This document shows, one piece after another, positions 1 to 4,223 of a stretch of DNA of 5,868 nucleotides. The translations under genes were made by a program, and so were the position numbers. The notes below the pieces were generated by a model, which had not been told where the DNA came from, ran no database searches, and was given only the letters and a program-made list of their open reading frames with translations. Source of the stretch: Deltaproteobacteria bacterium (lineage in GTDB: Bacteria; Desulfobacterota; Desulfarculia; Adiutricales; Adiutricaceae); the NCBI GenBank assembly GCA_031288745.1, contig JAITQT010000068.1, positions 1 to 5,868 of the forward strand. Direction: 5' to 3'. Position 1 is the first letter of the stretch. Each line of letters begins with the position of its first letter.

Positions 1-113
1 TGATCGCAGCGCAAAAAGTCACCTTTTATCCACCCTTAAATTTGTAACATAGCCATATTACTAGTTAATTTTTTAGACTATTTTGATTTTAAGAGGTTTT
101 TGCGCTTCGATCA
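1..113 (-). mobile_element. Family 2 MITE-like element, copy 1
   Basis: This is a non-coding element of about 113 bp whose ends are inverted repeats of 17 bp with one mismatch, TGATCG(A/C)AGCGCAAAAA. The end reading ...TTTTTGCGCTTCGATCA lies at 97-113 and the matching end at 1-17. Its reverse complement aligns along its whole length with the element at 3507-3618, with about 12 substitutions and one 1-nt gap. It holds no ORF of useful size, so mobilisation would need a transposase supplied from elsewhere. The + strand flank on the right is AACATT (113-118). The left flank lies outside the window, so a target duplication cannot be confirmed for this copy. It sits inside the left part of a family 1 repeat. 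The transposase family is unknown. Confidence 0.75.
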
Positions 114-275
114 ACATTAACCAAAGTTAAAATATATGGTTGGAGCAGAGAGCTAAGTAGAAACGCTAAAAGAACTAATGTTAAGAACTTAAGGGTATGC
201 TAAAACTTAATTACAACTCGAAAGTCACTACCAGCCGCAACGTGGGGAAAAAAAGACTTGGTGAACGGTTACTTT
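114..275 (+). repeat. Family 1 interspersed repeat, copy A
   Basis: This AT-rich non-coding repeat is shared with 3441-3715 and, in reverse complement, with 5744-5868. The best-conserved core is 148-272. Against copy C it has only three substitutions and no gaps over 125 nt. Against copy B, ignoring the insertion there, it has about 11 substitutions and two 1-nt gaps. Landmarks are GAGCTAAGTAG near 150, ACAACTCGAAAGT near 213, CCAGCC near 231 and CGTGGGG with a run of seven A near 241. Similarity to copy B continues leftwards through AGTTAAAATATAT (125-137) up to the family 2 element, which appears to have inserted into this copy. The right boundary is near GTTACTTT. No coding potential is evident. 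Confidence 0.85.
177..182 (+). other. Unoccupied target hexamer AATGTT in family 1 copy A
   Basis: This is the empty-site equivalent of the place where a family 2 element sits in copy B. Copies A and C both read ACTAATGTTAAG here. In copy B the AATGTT is present on both sides of the insert (3502-3507 and 3618-3623). It therefore serves as a within-window reference for the pre-insertion state. Confidence 0.7.
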
Positions 276-438
276 GAATTTAATACGGTTGTAATCTCAT
301 AGATTAGAATTGTTTGGAATCGGGTTACCTAAAGAAATCGTGTCTTGTTTTCTTTTGAAACTTGGAAAAAATCACCTAAGATAATAGTTAAAAAATTATT
401 TCTTTATCTAAATTTTTTAAAGCTTTTTGGAGCGGTTG

Positions 439-476
439 GGCGCAAGTTATTTCGCGGGAAGCTGCGAAGGAGCGCC
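439..476 (+). promoter_or_regulatory. Two-part GC-rich hairpin overlapping a strong SD
   Basis: An outer stem GGCGC/GCGCC (439-443 with 472-476) encloses an inner stem TTCGC/GCGAA (451-455 with 464-468) with loop GGGAAGCT. The hairpin contrasts with its AT-rich surroundings. The 3' side contains AAGGAG (467-472), an excellent Shine-Dalgarno sequence, and an ATG follows at 477, so folding would hide the ribosome site. GGA triplets occur in the apical loop (457-459... as GGGAA), in the internal loop (469-471) and just upstream (429-431), which is the kind of arrangement bound by CsrA. The structure is seen in the sequence; the regulatory role is inference. Confidence 0.4.
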
Positions 477-506
477 ATGTTTAATCTTAAGCGAATATCT
501 GGATAA
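477..506 (+). other. 9-codon ORF with strong SD (leader peptide or gene remnant)
   Basis: ATG at 477 follows AAGGAG by 4 nt and the frame runs MFNLKRISG and then TAA at 504-506. Nothing recognisable continues after the stop in any frame. It could be a leader peptide, the surviving start of a decayed gene, or chance. The AGCGCCATG around its start is also found at the hslU start (4218-4226 region), although a shared 9-mer alone is weak evidence. Confidence 0.25.
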
Positions 507-698
507 TCATAGAACTCTGGAATGAAAACAAGATTCAAACCTCAAAGCCCCTTATCCTCGACATAAAGGACGGAGTTTTACGGCGCTTTTGAGAAATTAA
601 TTAAAGCTCAATACCTAATGATCTAATCAAATTAAAGATCAAAAGCTAAGAGATTAGACTGACAAAGGCCCCATTTTACGAGAAAATCCAAACAACCC

Positions 699-727
699 TT
701 GAAAAAACTAATCTAACCAGGTATTAT
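699..727 (+). promoter_or_regulatory. Predicted sigma70-type promoter for csrA operon
   Basis: TTGAAA (699-704) and TATTAT (722-727) are separated by exactly 17 nt, giving 5/6 matches to each consensus hexamer. Transcription would begin near 733-736 and leave a leader of about 60 nt before the csrA GTG at 795. An in-frame ATG at 726 falls inside the -10 box and so would not be in the transcript, which supports the downstream csrA start. Confidence 0.6.
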
Positions 728-743
728 GCGCTTTAACTCCCCG

Positions 744-778
744 CCGTCTTTTCGGACGGGTCTAAAAACCAAAAGGAT
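744..778 (+). promoter_or_regulatory. csrA leader: hairpin and GGA motifs
   Basis: The predicted csrA leader contains a hairpin CCGTC/GACGG (744-748 with 755-759) whose loop edge carries GGA (754-756). An AAAGGAT motif follows (772-778), matching the ARGGAT core of the CsrA binding consensus. The second motif ends about 16 nt before the GTG start. Paired GGA sites near a ribosome site are the classical layout for CsrA repression, so autoregulation is possible. This is inference from motifs; GGA is short and common. Confidence 0.35.
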
Positions 779-785
779 TGCGTTC

Positions 786-789
786 GAGG
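786..789 (+). promoter_or_regulatory. csrA ribosome binding site deciding the GTG start
   Basis: GAGG lies 5 nt before GTG at 795. Together with the family start MLILTRK it fixes the csrA start downstream of the ATG at 726. Confidence 0.7.
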
Positions 790-794
790 CCATC

Positions 795-1046
795 GTGCTG
801 ATATTAACTCGCAAAATAGGCGAGGCCGTCAACATTGGAGACGAGATCAAAGTACAAGTGGTCGACGTCAAAGGACGGCAGGTTCGCTTGGGAATTACTG
901 CCCCAACCGATTGGTCTGTGCATAGGGAAGAAATCTTTCTGCGTATTAAAGAGCAAAACCTGCAATCAACCTCTACTGCGCCAACTGATCTTGAAAACGC
1001 AGCCAAACTATGGGAAGGCCGTAAGCCTAACCCGAGGTCTTTATGA
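795..1046 (+). CDS. csrA: Carbon storage regulator CsrA (translational regulator)
   Basis: This is a cytoplasmic RNA-binding homodimer that recognises GGA motifs in mRNA leaders and blocks translation, commonly of flagellin in bacteria that also carry FliW. From the GTG at 795 the 83-residue protein begins MLILTRKIGEAVNIGD, the canonical family N-terminus. It continues with the β-strand segment VKGRQVRLGI and SVHREEIFLRI, with the RNA-contacting R6 and R44 kept. The ORF is open upstream to ATG 726, but those 23 codons do not match the family and overlap the promoter. GAGG lies 5 nt before the GTG. The C-terminal tail after about residue 55 makes it longer than the 61-residue E. coli protein; extended C-termini are typical of CsrA proteins antagonised by FliW. 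Its TGA overlaps the fliW ATG, implying translational coupling. Confidence 0.95.
   Translation: MLILTRKIGEAVNIGDEIKVQVVDVKGRQVRLGITAPTDWSVHREEIFLRIKEQNLQSTSTAPTDLENAAKLWEGRKPNPRSL
1034..1037 (+). promoter_or_regulatory. fliW ribosome binding site inside csrA
   Basis: GAGG lies 5 nt before the fliW ATG, within the last codons of csrA. The spacing and sequence are the same as those before csrA, and the ATGA overlap suggests coupled, near-stoichiometric synthesis of CsrA and its antagonist. Confidence 0.6.
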
Positions 1047-1519
1047 GCGACGCTAGCCCAATAACTGAAGAGGGGGCCTTAAGCTCTATTAAAATGGAAA
1101 CCTCCCGCTTTGGGATCATGGAGTTTCCCCAATCTCAAGTAGTGACCGTCTTGGGTGGGATAATAGGTTTTCCCCAGCTAACTCGCTATGTGCTCATCCA
1201 AAGGCCTAACGACGCCCCTTTTTATTGGCTCCAAAGCGTAGACGATCCTACGTTGGCCTTGGTTTTAGTTAATCCCGTCCTTTTTAAACCCAACTACAAT
1301 CCCTCCCTACCTGAGGGGATATATGGGGAACTTAAGGCTGAGAATACTGAAATTTCCCTATTCGCTATAGTCACTATCCCGCCAGGACGCCCACAGGATA
1401 TGACGGCTAACCTTTTGGGTCCCCTAATTATTAACCCTTCTAGCCGCCTAGCCCGACAATTAGTCTTAGACGATAGGCTTTATACCCATCGCCAACCGAT
1501 AATGGCCGACCCAAGTTGA
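1043..1519 (+). CDS. fliW: Flagellar assembly factor FliW, CsrA antagonist
   Basis: FliW is a small cytoplasmic β-barrel protein that binds either flagellin or CsrA. When flagellin is exported, freed FliW sequesters CsrA and relieves repression of flagellin translation. The 158-residue product has the family hallmarks in order: TSRFGIMEF (20-28), GGIIGFPQLTRYVLI (38-52), PFYWLQSVDDPTLALVLVNP (59-78) with the conserved WLQSVDDP, then LFKPNYNP (80-87). The C-terminal half contains the family-like ISLFAIVTIP (104-113) and NLLGPLIINP (123-132). Length is normal. The ATG at 1043 overlaps the csrA stop and has GAGG 5 nt upstream; an internal ATG at residue 18 lacks a ribosome site. Adjacent csrA-fliW pairs are a common arrangement. 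No flagellin gene is visible here. Confidence 0.95.
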   Translation: MSDASPITEEGALSSIKMETSRFGIMEFPQSQVVTVLGGIIGFPQLTRYVLIQRPNDAPFYWLQSVDDPTLALVLVNPVLFKPNYNPSLPEGIYGELKAENTEISLFAIVTIPPGRPQDMTANLLGPLIINPSSRLARQLVLDDRLYTHRQPIMADPS

Positions 1520-1571
1520 CCCGGCTCTCTTTTTGGGCCAAGGCTATCTATACAAAATCGGGGGTTTGATT

Positions 1572-2591
1572 TTGAGAGAGCAAAGTAAAGACGATCTTAG
1601 CCCCCAGAAGCTTAGTCGCGATTTTGGCCTTTGGCTTTCGGTCGTTAAGGGTCGCTCGCCTCAAACGGTTAAGGCCTATCTCTCTGATCTAAAGCTTTGG
1701 ACAGACTTTCTAGCCGGGCTAAAGCTAGATCTTAGTCAAGCTAAAAAAATCCAAGCGAGAGCCTTTGTATTTCATATTGGAAAAACTAGGGGACCGGCTT
1801 CCATAGCTAGGACCATATCGGCCTTAAAGACTTTTTACGAGCGCTTAGTTAAACAAGGGCTCTTAGAACAAAATCCCATGGCTAGCCTTAAAACGGCCAA
1901 AAGGCCCGAAAAAAGACCTTTGTTTCTAACAGAGCTTGAAGCTCAAACCCTTTTGGAGAGCCAAAACCAAAACCAAGAACTAAGACCTCAATCATTAATA
2001 AGCTTAAACACTCCCCTCGACTTTCGCGATCAGGCGCTTTTAGAACTAGCCTATAGCTCGGGGCTAAGAGTGGCTGAATTAGCAGCCCTAGACGTTAAAG
2101 ACGTCATTTTTGAGCGAGGCGTGCTCTTCGTAAAGTGCGGCAAAGGTGGTAAAGACCGCTTTGTGCCGGTGGGGGCCCCGGCCTTAGACTCAATAAAGAC
2201 CTATCTAAAAAAAAGATTTTTAATTTACGGATCAGCTAGCCAAAAAAACTCTCTTACTCCTTCTCCGGCCCTTTTTTTAGGCCGGCGTGGGGCTAGACTT
2301 AATGATAGAGAGATCCGAAGAATACTTGATAAGCGCCTTAAACTGACCTCGCTCGATCCGCGCCTTCACCCCCATAGCCTGAGGCATAGCTTTGCTTCTC
2401 ACCTCTTAAATGCTGGAGCTGATCTTAAATCCATTCAGGAAATGCTGGGCCACGCCTCATTAGGCTCTACCCAGCGTTATACCCACTTAGACTTACAGTC
2501 TTTGCGCCGAGCTTACCAAGCTCACCCTAGGGCTAAAAAAAAGACTACTAGTTTAGATATGTCAGAAGACAAATTCGGGCCAAAGGAATAA
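1572..2591 (+). CDS. xerC: Tyrosine recombinase XerC
   Basis: XerC is a site-specific tyrosine recombinase that acts with a partner (XerD) at dif to resolve chromosome dimers. An N-terminal core-binding domain (RSPQTVKAYLSDL...ISALKTFYERL) is followed by the catalytic domain with the full active-site set. Counted from the TTG at 1533, these are R179 (SSGLRVAEL), K204 (GKGGKDRFVP), H281 and R284 (HPHSLRHSF), H307 (EMLGHASL) and nucleophile Y316 (QRYTHLD). The end HPRAKKK is typical of XerC. No ATG lies near the start. TTG at 1572 is preferred because GGGGG (1560-1564) lies 7 nt upstream and this gives 339 aa, nearer the usual size of about 300; TTG at 1533 (352 aa) and 1566 are alternatives. 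A hydrophilic interdomain linker contains an NQNQ repeat. It begins soon after fliW and ends 8 nt before hslV. Confidence 0.9.
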   Translation: MREQSKDDLSPQKLSRDFGLWLSVVKGRSPQTVKAYLSDLKLWTDFLAGLKLDLSQAKKIQARAFVFHIGKTRGPASIARTISALKTFYERLVKQGLLEQNPMASLKTAKRPEKRPLFLTELEAQTLLESQNQNQELRPQSLISLNTPLDFRDQALLELAYSSGLRVAELAALDVKDVIFERGVLFVKCGKGGKDRFVPVGAPALDSIKTYLKKRFLIYGSASQKNSLTPSPALFLGRRGARLNDREIRRILDKRLKLTSLDPRLHPHSLRHSFASHLLNAGADLKSIQEMLGHASLGSTQRYTHLDLQSLRRAYQAHPRAKKKTTSLDMSEDKFGPKE

Positions 2592-2599
2592 TCGTTTTT

Positions 2600-3175
2600 A
2601 TGTCCCTAAAATTAGAAGGCACCACCATCCTTTCCGTCCGCCACAAAGGGCAAGCAGCTATCTGCGGAGACGGCCAAGTTACCAATGGCGACGCTATTAT
2701 GAAATCGACTAGCCGCAAGGTTAGACGGGTCCATCATGATAAGATTATCTGCGGTTTCGCCGGGGCCACGGCCGACGCCATGGCCATTATAGAATTATTT
2801 GAAGAGCAGCTATCCAAATACAGCGGACACATGATTAGAGCGGCCGTTGAACTAACGAAAAAGTGGCGCACCGATAGGGGGCTACTTCGTTTGGAGGCGG
2901 TGCTTATTTGCTCTGACCCCACCACCAGCCTTTTTATTTCTGGAGTGGGTGACGTGATAGAGCCTGACGAGCAAGTACTCGCTACTGGTAGCGGAGGTAA
3001 CTATGCTTTAGCCGCGGCTAAAGCTTTATTGCGCCACCGTCCGGAAATGTCGGCACCTGACATCGCTAAAGAAGCCCTTAAAATCGCCTCTGAGATCTGT
3101 ATCTACACTAACGATAATTTTGTCTTAGAGGTTTTAGATACCGTAGAGCCGACCGCGCCCGTAACTAAAGATTAA
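2600..3175 (+). CDS. hslV: ATP-dependent protease subunit HslV
   Basis: HslV is the proteolytic chamber of the HslVU (ClpQY) complex, an N-terminal-nucleophile threonine protease related to proteasome β subunits. The 191-residue product starts MSLKLEG and then TTILSVRHKG. The catalytic threonine is T8, so a 7-residue propeptide must be removed. In mature numbering the family residues are all present: T1, D17 (CGDGQ), K33 (SRKVRR) and S124 in GSGGNYA. Further hallmarks are GFAGATADA (52-60), AAVELTKKWRTDR (81-93), GDVIEPDE (117-124) and EICIYTND (165-172). Length is normal. An AAAGGA sequence at the end of xerC lies 12 nt before the ATG, so translation may be coupled to xerC. Unusually, its partner hslU does not follow directly but lies more than 1 kb downstream. 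Confidence 0.96.
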   Translation: MSLKLEGTTILSVRHKGQAAICGDGQVTNGDAIMKSTSRKVRRVHHDKIICGFAGATADAMAIIELFEEQLSKYSGHMIRAAVELTKKWRTDRGLLRLEAVLICSDPTTSLFISGVGDVIEPDEQVLATGSGGNYALAAAKALLRHRPEMSAPDIAKEALKIASEICIYTNDNFVLEVLDTVEPTAPVTKD

Positions 3176-3285
3176 ATTACTTTAAGCTCTGGGCTAAAAA
3201 TTTTAACCCTTGCTGGTTAATAAAACAACTTTGCCCTCTAGCCGTTCATTTGCCCCTAACGCTTTTTTATACACGATAGTAATTT

Positions 3286-3309
3286 TAGCCCCTTATCGGC
3301 TATCTTTTT
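3286..3309 (+). terminator. Possible rho-independent terminator after hslV
   Basis: A 5-bp stem TAGCC/GGCTA with loop CCTTATC is followed by TCTTTTT. The stem is short and lies 110 nt after the hslV stop, so this is a weak candidate for ending the csrA-hslV transcript. Confidence 0.35.
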
Positions 3310-3318
3310 AAAGTGTCA

Positions 3319-3352
3319 GTTCACCAATGTGAACGTTTAAGGGCCCGTTCAC
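3319..3352 (+). repeat. Clustered GTTCAC palindromes
   Basis: GTTCAC (3319-3324), GTGAAC (3329-3334) and GTTCAC (3347-3352) form two competing hairpins. The first is a 6-bp stem with a 4-nt loop. The second is a 7-bp stem GTGAACG/CGTTCAC with a 10-nt loop. The same GTGAAC/GTTCAC word occurs at the right end of every family 1 copy, so this cluster may mark the left end of that element. Confidence 0.5.
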
Positions 3353-3440
3353 AAGTAGAGAACGTTGCTGGGCCAAGCCTATTGAAAGGGACGACACATA
3401 CCTTAACAATGTAGCCCCCCTATAGGAGCTTAGTAATTTT

Positions 3441-3715
3441 AACAATAATCCAAGTTAAAATATATTGGAGTATGGAGCTAAGTAGAAATCTCAAAAGAAC
3501 TAATGTTGATCGAAGCGCAAAAACCTATTAAAATCAAAATGGTCTAAAAAATTAACTAGTTATTTTGCTCTATTACAAATTTAAGGATTGATAGAGGGGA
3601 CTTTTTGCGCTGCGATCAATGTTAAGATCTTAAGGGTTGCTAAAACTCAATTACAACTCGAAAGTTGCTACCAGCCGTAACGTGGGGAAAAAAGATTTAG
3701 TGAACGGTTACTTTT
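3441..3715 (+). repeat. Family 1 interspersed repeat, copy B, interrupted
   Basis: This is a second, more diverged copy of the family 1 repeat, in the same orientation as copy A. The left part (3441-3507) matches AAGTTAAAATATAT...GGAGCTAAGTAG, and the right part (from 3619) matches from AATGTTAAG through ACAACTCGAAAGT, CCAGCC and CGTGGGG to GTGAACGGTTACTTT. The two parts are separated by a family 2 element. Rejoining them restores the uninterrupted sequence seen in copies A and C. Excluding the insert, the core has about 11 substitutions and two 1-nt gaps against copy A. The true left end may lie further upstream, near 3319-3347. Confidence 0.85.
3507..3618 (+). mobile_element. Family 2 MITE-like element, copy 2, nested in family 1
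   Basis: This 112-bp element has 17-bp terminal inverted repeats TGATCG(A/C)AGCGCAAAAA with a single mismatch that is conserved in both copies. It interrupts family 1 copy B exactly at AATGTT, which is present once in uninterrupted copies (177-182) and on both sides here (3502-3507 and 3618-3623). Because the target is partly palindromic, the split between terminal repeat and target duplication is ambiguous: 2 nt if the element begins TTGATC, 4 if TGATC, 6 if GATC. The interior is AT-rich without an ORF, so the element is non-autonomous. Its transposase is not in the window. Confidence 0.85.
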
Positions 3716-4119
3716 TAAATAAGCCTTTTTGAGTAAAGAAAGCCATCTTTCTCTCTTTCTTTCCCTAAAAAATATACCCTTTATACCTAGATTCCCTAAA
3801 CCTTAAATATTTTACCCCGGTCTCAGCTGATTTTTTATCTTTAGCCTTAAGCCATCGATTTAAAATTTAGTTTTTGTTCAGTGCCTCAAAGATAGAGGCT
3901 CTTGTGGTCACCCGGCCTATATTTAGATAGATTTTGGGCTATCATTATTTTAAAGATCAAATCTTGATTAGATTAAATTTGGTTTTTTTGATTTTTTTAC
4001 TATAGATTCTCTTTTAAACCTCGTTTAAGCTAAAAACTTTCTCTTTAGCCACCGATTAACTTAGTCCTTTTTTGGCCTTCTTTTAGTTTTAAGCCCGCTA
4101 TTAACCCCAGAAAACGCCT
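3716..4119. other. Long AT-rich spacer before hslU
   Basis: About 400 bp holds no recognisable gene on either strand. It contains a 21-nt pyrimidine run (3746-3766) that pairs in part with AAAGAAAG at 3735-3742. It also has a small hairpin GCCTC/GAGGC (3883-3887 with 3895-3899), a weak AATCT/AGATT stem near 3960 and two T-runs near 3981-3999. Together with the repeat copy it separates the normally adjacent hslV and hslU. It could be eroded coding DNA, but no trace can be named. Confidence 0.5.
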
Positions 4120-4123
4120 CCTG

Positions 4124-4137
4124 GGCCAATATTGGCC
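4124..4137. repeat. 14-bp perfect palindrome upstream of hslU
   Basis: GGCCAATATTGGCC is its own reverse complement and is flanked by CCTGG (4120-4124) and CCAGG (4139-4143), which extend it into an imperfect longer inverted repeat. A second small palindrome, GTTCA-T-TGAAC, abuts it at 4143-4153. It may be an operator or a remnant; no binding protein is identifiable. Confidence 0.45.
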
Positions 4138-4147
4138 GCCAGGTTCA

Positions 4148-4176
4148 TTGAACTGTTTTTCGTCCTCTATTATTAC
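4148..4176 (+). promoter_or_regulatory. Candidate promoter for hslU
   Basis: TTGAAC (4148-4153) and TATTAC (4171-4176) are spaced by 17 nt, with 4/6 matches each. It would place the start near 4183, leaving a 40-nt leader with the hslU Shine-Dalgarno sequence. The -10 lies in the loop of the 4161-4185 inverted repeat. An own promoter is needed if the upstream transcript ends before the 1-kb spacer. Confidence 0.35.
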
Positions 4177-4185
4177 TAGAGGACG
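4161..4185. promoter_or_regulatory. 9-bp inverted repeat (operator or hairpin) before hslU
   Basis: CGTCCTCTA (4161-4169) and TAGAGGACG (4177-4185) are perfect inverted arms around a 7-nt centre. As DNA it would be a good repressor operator over the candidate -10. As RNA it would be a stable hairpin, followed by CCAC and TTTTT (4190-4194), which resembles an imperfect terminator. The geometry recalls CIRCE, a heat-shock operator with 9-bp arms, but the sequence does not match it. Confidence 0.5.
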
Positions 4186-4196
4186 CCACTTTTTAT

Positions 4197-4202
4197 AAGG
4201 AG
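4197..4202 (+). promoter_or_regulatory. hslU Shine-Dalgarno with unusually long spacer
   Basis: AAGGAG ends 21 nt before the ATG, far beyond the normal 5-9 nt. The spacer contains a small hairpin TGCTT-TCAA-AAGCA (4205-4218). If folded, only about 7 unpaired nt would remain between the SD and the ATG. Confidence 0.5.
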
Positions 4203-4223
4203 ATTGCTTTCAAAAGCAGCGCC

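Larger units (their letters stand above)
276..698. other. Intergenic region, no convincing gene
   Basis: This is about 420 bp of AT-rich DNA between the family 1 repeat and the csrA promoter. No reading frame of useful length with a family signature was seen on either strand. The notable content is a local GC-rich hairpin at 439-476 with a Shine-Dalgarno sequence and a 9-codon ORF, described separately. A weak AT-only stem also lies near 385-402. It may be decayed coding sequence, but nothing recognisable remains. Confidence 0.6.
3176..3440. other. Non-coding hslV-repeat interval
   Basis: This interval has no gene signature on either strand. It contains a possible terminator at 3286-3309, a group of GTTCAC/GTGAAC palindromic arms at 3319-3352, and a C-rich small hairpin around 3412-3429. 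Part of it may be the diverged left half of the family 1 repeat, because GTTCAC-AAGT...AACGTTGC-TGG resembles the inverted right end of that family. Confidence 0.5.

Noticed and set aside
601..650. Third repeat family shared by TAAAGATCAAA at about 631 and 3951
   Set aside because: The match is only about 11 nt of AT-rich sequence and does not extend; chance is sufficient.
276..698. tRNA or other classical RNA gene upstream of csrA
   Set aside because: No cloverleaf, T-loop motif or terminal CCA-type arrangement was found; only one local hairpin stands out.
726..794. Longer csrA reading frame starting at ATG 726
   Set aside because: The extra 23 residues do not match the CsrA family, the ATG lies inside the predicted -10 box, and GTG 795 has GAGG at ideal spacing with the canonical MLILTRK start.
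835..1056. Alternative + strand reading frame of 73 codons inside csrA
   Set aside because: It is a shadow of csrA in another frame with no family resemblance; csrA itself is unambiguous.
3441..3715. CRISPR array or CRISPR-associated RNA
   Set aside because: The repeats are few, long and dispersed with genes between them; there are no regularly spaced short direct repeats and no cas genes.
3950..4000. Terminator from the AATCT/AGATT stem and T-runs
   Set aside because: The stem is AT-only and short, and the T-run is not directly attached, so it is more likely low-complexity AT sequence.
4161..4185. CIRCE heat-shock operator
   Set aside because: Arm length is similar, but the arms do not resemble TTAGCACTC/GAGTGCTAA and the spacer is 7 nt rather than 9.
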